Part shown: positions 11,070 through 22,189 of the stretch, piece after piece
Position numbering within the stretch: the first letter of the stretch is position 1
How the letters are laid out: the number at the start of each line of letters is the position of its first letter
DNA from: Dactylis glomerata
Taxonomy: Eukaryota > Streptophyta > Magnoliopsida > Poales > Poaceae
Length of the DNA: 64,000 nucleotides
Reading direction: 5' to 3'
Assembly: GCA_007115705.1 (NCBI GenBank)
Contig: QXEO01000144.1
Coordinates: forward strand, 248,001-312,000
Notes under the pieces: generated by a model
Told to the model about the DNA's origin: nothing
What the model saw: only the letters and a program-made list of their open reading frames with translations
The model's database searches: none
Translations under genes and position numbers: made by a program

Positions 11070-11880
11070 AGCTATAGCTCGGCGACACACCACGTTGTAT
11101 GGCGATCAAAAAAGAAGGCAGTAATATTTTTTCCCAATAAAAGAGGTGACGAATAATGGAGTGGTTTTTTTTTTAAAAGTTTTTGTAGAAGAAGGCAGTA
11201 GTATGTTTCCTGAAAAGAGGCAAGGAATGGTAGAGCTTGTTTGTGAAAGATGCGACGAACGATCCAACACTTATATCTCCAATGTATTGCAAAATGCAAT
11301 ATTCGTGAACAGTCCAAAAAAAATTCTGAACTATTGTAGAAGGTTTCGTGAAACATTGCAGCAAAGCCTTGTAGTGCTAGATACAAGAGCTGTTCGAAAA
11401 GCTATAGTGTGCAACATGTCGTTCCCGTAAGGCGATCATGAGGTGACCTACAAAAGAATGTAGTTATGTTTTTTCCGAATAAAAGAGAACATTAAATATG
11501 GAGTATTTGTTTGTGAAGTCACTTCCCTATAGAAGAAAGAAGTAGTATGTTTCCTAAAAGAGTGAAGGAATTGTGAAAATTTGTTGCGAACAACAGGCAT
11601 TGTTTCCGAAGCTATATTTTTGGAAACATTTTTCCCGAAGTACTACAATAGGCATTGTTGCGAACACTCGAGCATTTTTTTCTAAACTACTGTAAAATAT
11701 ATTCTTGAAACACTGCAACAAACCATAGTAGTCCTGGACAAAAGAGGTGTGGGAAGCTATAGTGCGGCGACCCGTCGCGCCCGTAGGGTGATTGTAAGGC
11801 AATCGATAAAATAAGGTATTAATATTATTTCTAAATAAAAGAGGCGACAACTAATATAGAACTTTTTGTGTGAAGTCACC
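11070..11880. repeat. Degenerate tandem repeat, unit about 330-355 bp, about 2.4 copies
   Basis: The anchor GCTATAG recurs at 11072, 11401 and 11756 (spacing 329 and 355 bp). Each time it is followed by a CGAC...CG(C/T)...GTA(A/G)GGCGAT-like block, then 'AATAAAAGAG' and 'GTGAAGTCAC'. It is preceded in two copies by 'GAAACA(T/C)TGCA(G/A)CAAA' (11350, 11707). Coordinates mark the visible array. Family unknown. Confidence 0.7.
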
Positions 11881-12473
11881 GCAAATTAAGGGAAAGCCCC
11901 TTCAACACTTATAAATAAATAATAAGAACTCAAATATGTGTCTATAAGGATTTAAACCTATATGGATGGGTTGTACATTCACTTTTCTTATGAAGTGAGT
12001 TAGGCTCACTTTTTAAAAAATATTGTTGAGAGAAATCTGGGGTTTAAAGCTAGCCACATTCATGGTTGGGTCCTATAGAATCATGGACAGCCGGCTAGCT
12101 AAACATTCCATAAGTGGCTTATGTTTGGGGGTATTCGTTAGTAGCACAAAGGATAATGTACCTCTAAAGATTAATGAGTAAAGGCCGTCGTGTATGGCTT
12201 TTAGATCCTTGGAATGATGAAAATGTATATCTAATGATTAATGAATAAATGTCATATGTTTATGCTAAAAATAATAGTTTGAAAGAAGGGGCCCTGCATT
12301 AAGCCACGACCCAAAATCTAGTGAGGTGGATCGCGCGGCGTGTGATTGGCCTTGCCAGAAGAACGTTTGTAGTCAGCCACGAAATATAATTAACTTCTTT
12401 TATGGAAAAAATACCTCCTTCGATCCATAAATAAATACTTATTCAACTACACTTCTTATGCATCGGAAGGTAT
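11881..12473. other. Intergenic, with a decayed Stowaway-like end
   Basis: No gene is seen. CTCCTTCGATCCATAAATAA at 12416-12435 resembles a single Stowaway terminus without a partner. The stretch ends at the Mutator-like element's target duplication. Confidence 0.4.
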
Positions 12474-12482
12474 AAAATTAAA

Positions 12483-12670
12483 GAGTAAAACGCTCTAGGA
12501 GTCACGAAGTTGCCACCATGACAAGTATTGGTCACGAACTCGGAAATTGACAAGTATTGGTCACGAAGTAGCATATTAGTGGCACGTTAGTCAGTCCGTC
12601 GGGCTTGTCGTTAACTCGCTGATGTGGCCGCATTAGAGCTCACGTGAGTCGCGCGTGCGGCCGTGCAGGG
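12483..12670 (+). repeat. MULE left terminal inverted repeat
   Basis: It matches the reverse complement of about 14850-15039 over its length: GTCACGAA, AAGTATTGGTCACGAACT, GCATATTAGTGGCACGTTAG, GTCGTTAACTCGCTGA, GCGCGTGCGGCCGT. Differences are scattered. The inner edge is approximate. Confidence 0.85.
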
Positions 12671-13045
12671 GAAGAAAAATTGTGAAATAACCCTGGGATG
12701 TAGTGTTTGAACTGTCATTTGTTTCAATTTTGTAATGAATTCAGTCTGTCTGTTGTAATTCAAATTCAGTTGAAACGGTGCAGATTGAAATATGAATTCA
12801 GTTTTCATGCTGTAATGATTCAGTTTTCTTAATTGAAGTTTGGTCAGAATTTCAGCACATTTTCTATTTCACTTGGTGGCTGAACAATATGAAAACGGCA
12901 ACAGTGTAACACATTCACTGATCAAAATAGCACTCGTAGTAGCTTCAGCAACACTTGTTCAAAAGAGCACGTACAACCTGAATCCACCGTTCAAAAGAGC
13001 ACGAACTAGCTTTAATTAAGTGCATTACATTACAGCAAGAGTACA

Positions 13046-14600
13046 TCAATTATCATCATCATCAGAACCATAACCAGGTGCAGTCTGGCTAGTGTTGACC
13101 TCGACATTGTGGTACTCTTCTTGAGATGCTGTTTCCTCGCCTTCACCCCACAACCAGTATGGCGCACCTCTTGCTCTTCCTCTTCCCCTTCTGCCTGTTT
13201 CTCTGCCTCTTGCCCCTCTTCCTCTAGCTCTGCCTCTTCCCCCTCTTGCGGCACCTCGTCTTGCAGCAGCAGCAGCTGCTGCTGCTGCTTGCCCGGTTGC
13301 AGTTTCTCTCCAAGTTGACATGGCTGTTGTTCTTCTATCAGGTCCAGGAATTTGATCCCTGTACTGAGCAACAAAAGAAGATTCTGGCATTTCCTCTAGG
13401 TGATGAACAGCTGCTCTTGTCGGCACCTGTAGGGAAAATGGAAATATTAACAAGATGTTGGAAATATCAATAGTACAAATGAAGTAATAGCACCTGTAGG
13501 CAATAGGACAATATTAACTTACATCGTGTGACAACCTATAGACAAGTGTATTCTTCAACATGGACGGATCATGAGAATTAGCTAGATGTTTTGGATGGAT
13601 ATGCTGCACGATAAAATGAAGTAAAATCAAGATAAATCTGGTAAAGTGAATTATATCAAATAAAAGAAAGCTAGATGTTTTGGGTGGATATGCTGCACTT
13701 CTAGGATACTTGGGTCATCAACATCACCATTCTCATTAAATGTTTTAGTTTTTTTCCTCAATTCCTCGTACACTTTGTCAGCTTCTTGTTGCTCTCTAAC
13801 TTTGAGACTAGGATTTCTTTTCCTTCTAGATTTTGTTGGCTGATCAGCTCCTGCAGTATCTTCTTTTCTGGCCCTCCTTGATGGTTGATGCACATGTTCT
13901 TCCTCCTCTTCCATTGGTTGTTGGTACTGCTCTTCTTCCGTTGTTTCTTCTTGTTGTTGCACATGTACATCCTCCTCTACTACTGGTTGTTGCACGTGCA
14001 CATCTTTCTCTTCAACTCCTAGCTCTCTTGCTACATCTTGCTTGTACTTTGTGCAATTTCTCCTTGTGTGGTTTCCATCTCTACAGTACCCACAGTGAAA
14101 ATTCTCGGCTTAAAACTGCTCAACAAATCATTTTCTACATTCTTCTGATAGTCACGGTCATCTTCATCGGCACCAGATTTGTCATCTCCTTCAAAAAAAT
14201 CATAGTCACTATCATTAATGTCCGAATCTGCATTCTTAATTCCTCCCTCTTCCTCATAGCACGCCTCTTCCATATCCTACTCCTCTCCATCTGCTGCTCT
14301 TCTTCTAAGCCCTACAATGCAAGGAAAAAAACACCCAACTTAGCTAGCTGAAACCCTAGATCTTACAAGATCCTAACAAATCATTTGATTCTTTCCGAAA
14401 TTACTAAGATAGACTATACTAGCAAAAATCTGTGCATACATTCAGGACGTTTACTCCATGGATTACAGACCTAGATGACCTAAACAACTACACTAATTGA
14501 GATGGATTCTGCTCAATAAAAACTAACCATAGTAGTCTGGGTCAGGGGTGTCGGCCTCCCGATGACGAGGATGCAGCGCTTCCTCTTCTGCAGATTCCAT
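13046..14600 (-). pseudogene. MULE-encoded protein remnant, catalytic core deleted
   Basis: Minus-strand pieces, in order: a possible start at about 14600 (MESAEEEALHPRHREADT), an acidic segment at 14273-14031 (DSDINDSDYDFFEGDDKSGADED), a Gln/Glu/His-rich basic segment at 14001-13651 (PTKSRRKRNPSLKV), and an Arg-Gly tail at 13453-13046 (RGRARGRGARGRETGRRGRG) ending YGSDDDDN. The acidic SDYDFF-type head and the RG-rich tail are found at the two ends of many grass MULE transposases. The intervening DDE domain and SWIM zinc finger are missing. The pieces could be joined by splicing, but no single product can be asserted. An unrelated captured host gene is possible. Confidence 0.55.
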
Positions 14601-14849
14601 CTCCAGCCCCCGTGCTACTGGATCCTCCGCCGACCTCTACAGATCCTCCGCCGCCGCCTCAGGCACCCGCTCGGCTGCCTCCAGGTCTCACTTTCCGGCG
14701 CCCAGATCGTCTTTTTCGAGCCCCACTCCAAGCGCCTCCGCCTCAAGCTCCGCCTCTGCCACGAATCGCCATGGCGGCGCCTCACTCCATGGATTTTTTG
14801 CTCGAGGTCGTCTGGAGATAAGGCAGTGCCGGTTTCCCTATATTTCCTC

Positions 14850-15039
14850 ACCTGGACGGCCGCACGCGCGAGTCTCGTGATGTCTAACGGGGCCACGTCA
14901 GCGAGTTAACGACGGGGTGTGACGGATTGACTAACGTGCCACTAATATGCGACTTTGTGACCTATACTTGTCGATTTCCAAGTTCGTGACCAATAGTTAT
15001 CAACGGTGGCAAATTCGTGACCCCTGGAGCGTTTTACTC
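14850..15039 (-). repeat. MULE right terminal inverted repeat
   Basis: Reverse-complement partner of 12483-12670. On the plus strand it contains CACGTCAGCGAGTTAACGAC, CTAACGTGCCACTAATATGC and ends GAGCGTTTTACTC. Confidence 0.85.
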
Positions 15040-15048
15040 AAAATTAAA

Positions 15049-16680
15049 TGTATTACTTGATTTGAAGGAGCAACTTGGGCTAGAATATTCGTGGGCTGAA
15101 AAGCCCATCACGGAAAATTTACTTGCGAGGCAACCTGACTTGGGCTGTCGCGTGTTACTACTAGTATTATTTTTAGAAGGAAGAAAAAAGGACAATTTCT
15201 TGCACTGCACACCTCCGAACAAGCTAGACAGCTAGTCATTGACCAATTGACCGTTGATAACAAAGATATTTTTGTGATACGAAAACGCAGCTGTTTGCTG
15301 ACATATACCAGGATTAATTTATGCGTGGATTATGTTAAGACTAGACTATACTGGTGAGATTCATGCGAAGATACATTTATGGGATTCTTACATTAGTGGA
15401 TGACAGCTAGCTCGTTTGCTATGGAATACTTTTTTCCTCCTGCATCTACTATGTCTGACGACATCTTGCTGACAGTGTGCTAGTACATGGATCTCTGACG
15501 AGCCAGCTGCCAAGTTCAGAAAACGTCAAATTTAAAACTTCAACTTTCCATTTTTTAAAATTATTTTCTGCAATTCGCCGCTACCAACCTAGCAATTGAG
15601 CAGAAACTTCTCATCTGACGTGGATTTAACTGGAACCGACATTGACCGGTCAGCTAGCAGGTCGTGACGGTGTACCTCTGACATGCTTTACATGAGCATA
15701 CAGCTAGAGCTAGCTAGCTGGACAAGCCTGAATCTCTAGCTCTCTGGTCAAGATCCTGGCCGCTGGCCGGCCGGCGCAAAATCCACCGGCCAGATAAGAT
15801 GGACCGTACACTGGTCTGGAGCTGGCCAAGCCAGCATAGAAGCACGTGCTGGCCGCAGAGAATAAATTGAGACGGCGCAGAGAACAATCGGGACTGACCA
15901 CGTCGAAGCTCTGAAGAAGCTAGGAGCTGACCAATTTCGATTGTTCTGTTCATGCAGATGCAGGTCTAGCTAGGGTATGAACAGCCGCCATTGATTTGAC
16001 GGCCGTCGAATAGTCAAAGCATGCATGTATAGATGGATGGCGGCGCTGTCAGTCTTATGTTGCTGCTGCGCCGCCTCTTTCAAATGTTTCTAAACTTTGC
16101 AGTTGTCAACTGTCCTACTGAACTTCTCAAAAACAAAAATTTCGTTGCATGCTTCCCTAAAGTGGTACAGTTTTGCAGGAACGAGCAGCCTAACTAAGTG
16201 CCTAACTAAGCGCATGCAATGAAGAAAAATCAGCATGAGTTGGTCCTTCATTCAGTTATGTAATGCCAGGCGCCCAGGTTAGCTTCAATGTGTACATGCA
16301 TGATGCATGTGTACAGTAGCAGAGACGCGACGCTGGCTGAGATGGTTTTGTCAAAAGAAATGGCAGTTACCGCGAACCTATGCTTAAATCACAACTTCAC
16401 TATATATTATTATGGTCACTACCACGTGCGAATCATTCTACCAAAAAATAATACTCCCTTCGGCCCGAATTAGATGCCCCCCCCCCCCCGGGCCTGGCCC
16501 ATTAAATAGAAAATTTACGAAAACCCCCTCCCTGGATCGTTTCTTCTCCAACGTGGTCCTAATTTCAAAATCCACGGACGGAGCTCGCGCGTCCGACTAA
16601 GGCTCACGCGTCCGACCAAGGCTCACGCACCGGAGCTGGTCTCGCGCGGCCAGTGGCCGGCCGCGGCCGCTCCAGTAGCA
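15049..16680. other. Intergenic, nothing recognised
   Basis: No gene is seen. There is a near-palindrome with a CATGCATG (RY) core at 16292-16315, a lone Stowaway-like end (CTCCCTTCGGCCCGAATTAG, about 16454) and a poly-C run at 16476-16489 where composition switches to GC-rich. Confidence 0.45.
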
Positions 16681-16745
16681 GAGGAGGCGGTGCCTCCAGG
16701 AGAGGAGGCGGTGCCTCCAAGAGAGGAGGCGAGGCCTCCAGGAAC
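16681..16745. repeat. 21-bp minisatellite, about 3 copies
   Basis: The unit GAGGAGGCGGTGCCTCCAGGA begins at 16681, 16702 and 16723, with minor changes. It is GC-rich and keeps frame (7 codons), so it creates long meaningless open frames on both strands. Confidence 0.8.
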
Positions 16746-16763
16746 GGAGGAGAGGTTGAGCTC

Positions 16764-16930
16764 CCCCGCCGGCCGTCCCCCGCCTTGAGCAGCTCCCTCG
16801 CTGCTCCGCCGCCGGCCGTCCCCCGCCTTGAGCAGCTCCCTCGCTGCTCCCCCACCGGCCGTCCCCCGCCTTCAGCAGCTCCCTCGCTGCTCCGCCGCCG
16901 GCCGTCCCCCGCATTGAGAAGCTCCCTTGC
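16764..16930. repeat. 43-bp minisatellite, 4 copies
   Basis: GGCCGTCCCCCGC recurs at exactly 43-bp steps (16771, 16814, 16857, 16900), each followed by CTTGAGCAGCTCCCTCGCTG or a close variant; the last copy is the most diverged. Confidence 0.9.
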
Positions 16931-17314
16931 CTCTAGGAGTGGAGTAGATATTGCTAAAAGATACCCCATCCTCGCCTCGCCACGCACGGGACAAAATTTA
17001 TGTGAGTGTGACTGACGAGTAAATTTTGGTCCGAGAACCTTTTCAAAATAGGTTTTTGTGGAATCACTCAAAAAAAGACTTGGAGGATAAACATCCGGCC
17101 CCCGCGTCGCCTAACCTAGGATACTCGGGTGGCGCCCCCCGGCGGCATGGGCGGACGCAACGGGTGGGTCTGGGGGCGTGGCCCACCCAGAATTTTGGGA
17201 AAAATTCTACTACCCCTAATTATTTCTGGCCGGACTGGTCCAATCAGGCAACAAGCCCAATTACTGTCCAGTATCACCTTGATGCAGTTGCCACTGAGAG
17301 GGGAGTGCTCAATG
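16931..17314. other. GC-rich sequence before the LINE, unassigned
   Basis: It could be the remnant of the LINE 5' region or an older unrelated sequence. An open frame at 17129-17431 (+) has no recognisable domain. Confidence 0.35.
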
Positions 17315-20300
17315 GAGATTGACTTGTTTGCATGGAGAGGCTCGCACATCGGAAAGGTTCGAGACGTGGGATGTCTTGAAGTTCATAAAATCATCATCTT
17401 CGTTACCTTGGATGTGCATAGGAGTCTTTAATGAAGTGCTGCATCAGCACGGGCATGAGGGCGTAGCTGACAGGAGTTTAGCCCAGATGGAATGTTTTCG
17501 GGAGATGATTGATGTGTGCCAATTTGTGGACCTTGGTTATGAAGGAAATTGGTGGACCTCCAAGAAACGGGTAATGGGGGCTCCTTCTGCAGGGTTTGTC
17601 TTGATAGAGCTCTAGCTACGCCGGAGTGGAGTGGGCGCTACCCCTTGGCTACAGTGAAGCACCTAACGGGGGTGTCATAGGATCATATCCCATTTTTTGT
17701 GTTGGCAGGAGTCGGGATGACAATGCCAAATTACTGAATCCAAGATATTCAGGTATGAATCATGTGGGGGAAACACGAGCAGTTCAAACCGTTCTTGAAT
17801 GAGACTTGGCAGGCAGAGGGGAAGTCCACCACCATGCATCAGTTAAAGGAGAAGCTAGAGCGTGCCTCGGGGTCGCTCGAGGGGTGGGGAAGAGAAACCT
17901 TTGGGCATGTCCAAAGGGAAATAAAAGATCTACAGGGTCGCCTGACAGTGCTACGAGCAGCTGTGGATTGCCAGGGCCCGTCTTATGAAGAAGAGAAAGT
18001 GCATCAGTGTTTACTTGAGTTGTATCAACGCGAAGAAGTCATGTGGCTCCAACGCTCAAGGGTTCAATGGCTAGCCGAAGGGGATACAAATACTAGGTTT
18101 TTCCACCTTCGAGCCAACCAGAGGAAGAAAAGAAACAAAATTTGTAAGCTAAAGGTATCCGATGGAGTGGCTACTGAGAATGAAGAGGTCATGCCAACTT
18201 AACTCAAAGTTTTTATGAGGACCTATACCGCTCAGAGGGGGTGGTGCGCATGTAGGAGGTGCTAGTTGTTGTCCCTGCCAAGGTGACGGCGGACATGAAT
18301 GCAAAGCTCATGAATCCTTTCGCTGAAAAGGAGGTGAAGGAGGCATTGTTCCAAATGTTTCCGACAAAGGCTCCAGGGCCGGATGGCTTCCCGGCTCATT
18401 TTTTTAGACACACTGGGATGTGTGTGGTGAAGAGGTTACTTTGGCAGTGCTTCGTGTGCTAAAGGGAGAGGACGACATGAGAGAGATCAACCAAACCTTT
18501 ATAGTGTTGATCCCAAAGGTGGCAAGCCCTGAGGAGCTGGGCCAATTCAGACCTATCAGTCTATACAATATCATCTACAAGATTGCATCAAAGGTAATGG
18601 CTAATAGATTGAAGATTTGACTTCCGCAGATTATCTCGGAGGAGCAATCAGCATTTGTCCATGGGAGATTAATCACGGACAATATCATTACTGCATACGA
18701 GTGCCTCCACTTTATGAAGAGGAATCGGGCAAAAAAGAATTGGTTATGTGCTTTGAAGCTTGATATGAAGAAGGCATATGACCGGTCGGAGTGGAACTAT
18801 CTTGAGGCGACCATGCTCAAGTTAGGTTTTCATCGGACTTGGGTATAGAGGGTAATGTGGTTGGTGACAACCGTGTCCTTTCAGGTGTACACACGAGCGG
18901 TGAGGCAGGGTGACTCAATATCACCATATCTCTTCTTGTTGGCAGCAGAGGGCCTTTTGTGCCTCTTAAAACATAGTTTTTCATTGGAGCTCCATGGAAT
19001 AAAGGTGGCACCATCTGCCCCGGTGGTTAGTCACCTCCTTTTTACCGATGATAGCCCGTTGCTATTTAAGGCGGAGACGGAGATTGCGGGGAAGGTACAG
19101 GAGGTTTTGGACCTATACTATATGGCTTTGGGACAACAAATTAACCGAGGAAAATCTTCTATTTTCTTTAGCAAGAGTTGTCCGGATAGTATCAAACAAA
19201 GTGTGAAGACTGTGCTACAAGTGCACTCAGAATCATTAAGTGAGAAGTACCTGGGAATGCCTACTGATGTGGGGCGATCAAGGAATGGAGCCTTCAAATA
19301 TCTGAAGGATAGGATATGGAAGAGAATCCAAGGGTGGATTGAAAAGCTACTTTTGGCAGGGGAAAAAGATGTGTTAATAAAATTAGTAGCACAAGCCATT
19401 CCTATTTTCTCCATGGCGTGTTTCAAACTTCCTCGAGGTCTGTGTCTTCATATCAATGCTCTCATCTGCAAGTTTTGGTAGGGGGGCCAAGAAGGAGAAA
19501 GAAAAACAAGTTGGGTGTCTTGGAAGGAAATGTGCAAACCCAAGCATATGGGGGGCCTAGGTTTTCGAGATATCAAGCTGTTTAACCTAGCGCTGCTAGC
19601 AAGACAGGGATGGAGACTGATGCAAAACCCGGAGACATTAAGCGCGAGGGTTCTCAAGGCTTTGTATTATCCGAAGTCTAACCTTCTGGACTCCACAGTG
19701 GGATCTGCGCCTTCGCAAGTATGGCAAGCGATCCATGAAGGCATTCAAGTCTTGAAACGGGGCTTGATTAGAAGGGTGGGTAGTGGAGAGCAGATTGACC
19801 TGGTTAATGATCAGTGGATACCGAGGGAAGGCATGCTGCGACCCATGACGTGCCTAGTCAATGAACCACCGAACCGAGTTGCAGATTTTATCAGCTCATC
19901 GGAGGCCAGGTGGGACGAGGAGAAGCTGCAAACTTGCTTTATACCAATTGATGTTGAGGCTATTTTGGAGATCCCGCTTAGTAGTAGGAGACAGGAGGAT
20001 ACGTGGGCCTGGCACCACGAGAGGAAAGGCATTTTCTCGATAAGATCGGCATATAACATGATGATCCGCACTAGGGATACCAGAGAGGCATGGTTGGAGG
20101 GTAGATTGTCCAGCTCGAATGAGGTAAAGATCCAAAAAGAGTGGAGCTTGTTGTGGTGCACCAAGGTTCCTTCGAAGGTTAAAGTGTTCTTATGGCGCCT
20201 GGCAAAGCAGTATATACCTGCGAATGAGCTGCGCCACAAAAGAAACATGGCAGATAGTAGCAGCTGCCAATTATGTGGAGCTACGGATACATGGCGTCAT

Positions 20301-21127
20301 GCATTGCTCGAATGCACGATGTCACGCTGTGTTTGGGTGTTGGAAGATGAGGCAATCACCGAGCATATGGCATGCACGGATGAGGGTAATGGTCGGAAGT
20401 GGCTAGCGGTGATGATGGAAAAACTAAAGGCGGATGATCTGGTATGGGTATGCATCAAGCTTTGGGCGATCTGGCATGCTCGGAAAAAAGCTATCCATGA
20501 ACAGATATTTCAAAGCCCATTGTCTGTTCATCATTTTGTTGACAGTTTCGCATGACGGAGCACACCGGCGACATGAGGTTGACAGTGACCACTGATAGTC
20601 GCCGTTGGATACCACCGGCAGTGGGCACCATGGGTAGAGGCACTGTCACAGCTATTGCAAGATCAATGTCGATGCTGCGGTGGGCAAGAACTGTGGTAGA
20701 GGCACTGTCGCAGCTATTGCAAGAGATGATAGAGGTGCTTTTCAGGGAGCTTCAACGGTGGTCTTTCCAGGGAGGACCGAACCAGAGACTCTAGAGGCCA
20801 TGGCATGCCGCGAGGCATTGGCTTTAGCCAGGTATATAAAGGCTAGTAGAGTGTTGATTGCAAGTGATTGCAAGAATGTTGTTACCAGCCTGGAGGAGGG
20901 ATCAAGGGGAGTATACGCTAAGATTGTTGAAGAGATCGTTGCGGCAAAGGAGGAGTTTGAAGATCTATCCTTCATACATGAAGGAAGGAGGAAGAATAAA
21001 GAATCACATGGTTTGGCAAGAAGCATCGTGTACGCCAGCCAGGGTAGACAAGTTTGGTTTTTGAATCCGCCTGAGGGCATTTGTAATATGCTGAACTCTG
21101 ATAGTTAATAAAGGTGGTTAATCTAAA
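17315..21127 (+). mobile_element. LINE retrotransposon, 5'-truncated, with RNase H domain
   Basis: The plus strand carries, in order, the end of an endonuclease domain, a linker, a full reverse transcriptase, the zf-RVT region and a C-terminal RNase H, then a short leader to an A-run at about 21121-21127 (TTAATCTAAAAAA). This is the layout of plant L1-type LINEs that gained RNase H. The element lacks ORF1 and most of the endonuclease, so it is 5'-truncated. It is longer and less decayed than the LINE fragment at 2.8-4.3 kb. Confidence 0.9.
17319..21108 (+). pseudogene. LINE ORF2 (endonuclease - reverse transcriptase - RNase H), interrupted
   Basis: Domains seen: endonuclease end (PWMCIGVFNEVL, where DFNE is usual; 17319-17615), linker with LAEGDTNTRFFH (17762-18202), RT with KAPGPDGFPAHFF (18379), FRPISLYNIIYKI (18548), LKLDMKKAYDRSEW (18757), QGDSISPYLFLLAAEGL and the catalytic box LLFTDDSPLL (19036). 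The C-terminal half is a long clean frame (19515-20555) including a zinc motif CQLCGATDTWRHALLEC. RNase H (20680-21108) keeps NVDAAVG-like and SDCKNVV. Stops at 18618, about 18846 and 19479 plus several frameshifts prevent one product. In the family it nicks target DNA and copies its RNA in the nucleus. Confidence 0.88.
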
Positions 21128-21475
21128 AAAGGACTGTAGGAGAGAGAAACAGGATCCAGAACGGGATCTAGAAGAGAATCGCCCGTGGTTGTGCCGCTTC
21201 CTGTTTCTACCTCCATCTCGTCCAGCTCCAGCGTCCACCACTATCCCCCCGCCGGCCGGTGCTCAACCATCCCGCTCGGCGCTCGTAGCTGCAGCCATTT
21301 ACCGCCCCGGCCGGCTCCCTCGTAGCTGCAGCCACGCTCAAGCTCGACGCCTCGACGGCTAGACTAGTCGACCGGTCGCCGCGCTTGAGAAACATGAAGC
21401 AAATAAAATTGCATCTTCTTCGACACAGGTGGTGACAGATGTAGATGATGAGCAAACCAAAGACATGGGCTTTTC
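21128..21475. other. Spacer between LINE and hAT-like pseudogene
   Basis: GC-rich first half and AT-rich second half. A conceptual reading near 21390-21470 (KIASSSTQVVTDVDDEQTK) could be the N-terminus of the next pseudogene. Nothing else is seen. Confidence 0.35.
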
Positions 21476-22125
21476 TTGACGTGTGGTTATTCCACACCTC
21501 TGGTCCAATCCGACACTGATAGTGGGATCAAAGATGAAGATACAACACCACATCCACCATCGCCCCAACAACCTTATGCAAGGTCATATGATGCCCACTT
21601 CCTTCTATATGATCCCAGGGAAAGGATTCCTATTTCAAGATATGGTGTTAACAATCAAAATGATGTTCAGATAGGATATATTGGAAAAGGTCCATTTCAA
21701 CCGGTTGAACATAGTTCTCCAACCACAAAGATAAAGGGTAAAAATCGACACATTAGCTTTTGTTGATTTCTACAATACAACTGGCTAGAGTATAGTGTCG
21801 CAAAGGATGTGGCGTTTTGCTTTGTGTGTTATTTGTTCAAAGAGAGAGCCAATGGTGGCCCCAGAGGAGATGCCTTTGTTACAGATGGTTTTAGAAATTA
21901 GAAGAGACCCGAAGCATTTAGGAAGCATGTGGGTGGTGTTAGTAGCATTCACAACCAAGATCAAGAGAAGTAGAACTTATTTATTGCACCCAACACCAAA
22001 ATTGGTGATGTTATTGTGAAGGTGTCTAATAAGGATCTACTTCTTTACAAGACTCGACTAACTTATTCTTTTAGATGCTTGAGGTTTCTTTTGAAGGATT
22101 GGCATCCCATGGTGACAATCGGTTA
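21476..22125 (+). pseudogene. hAT-type / ZMYM1-like TTF zinc-finger protein, 5' fragment
   Basis: Plus-strand frames give PHPPSPQQPYARSYDAHFLL then DPRERIPISRYGVNNQNDVQ and GYIGKGPFQP. After a shift they continue as WLEYSVAKDVAFCFVCYLF, GGPRGDAFVTDGFRN, EAFRKHVGGVSSIHN and KVSNKDLLLYKTRL. This is the TTF zinc-finger domain and the start of the DUF4371 region of plant ZMYM1-like proteins, derived from hAT transposases. TAG codons occur at about 21902 and 21973, there are frameshifts, and similarity ends near 22110. The RNase H-like catalytic region and dimerisation domain are absent. Confidence 0.75.
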
Positions 22126-22189
22126 GCTATATATATTGTTCATATTCTGAACGTTTATCACAATTTGGGGTACACAAAAAAATTGAGAT

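Larger units (their letters stand above)
12483..15039 (-). mobile_element. Mutator-like element (MULE), 2557 bp, internally deleted
   Basis: Long terminal inverted repeats of roughly 180-190 bp start GAGTAAAACGCTCTAGG on the left and GAGTAAAACGCTCCAGG (reverse complement) on the right. They are flanked by a perfect 9-bp duplication AAAATTAAA (12474-12482 and 15040-15048), the size Mutator transposases make. Inside, on the minus strand, are pieces resembling the acidic N-terminus and the Arg-Gly-rich C-terminus of MULE proteins, but the catalytic transposase core is absent. The element is thus probably a non-autonomous deletion derivative. It is recent enough for the target duplication to remain exact. 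Confidence 0.93.

Noticed and set aside
16292..16315. Near-palindrome with CATGCATG as a B3-binding RY site
   Set aside because: It is an isolated motif with no gene next to it; RY-like motifs are frequent in this AT-rich DNA.
16604..17071. Long minus-strand ORF of 155 codons and overlapping plus-strand ORF
   Set aside because: Both run through the 21-bp and 43-bp minisatellites in GC-rich DNA. Open frames on both strands are a composition effect and no domain is present.
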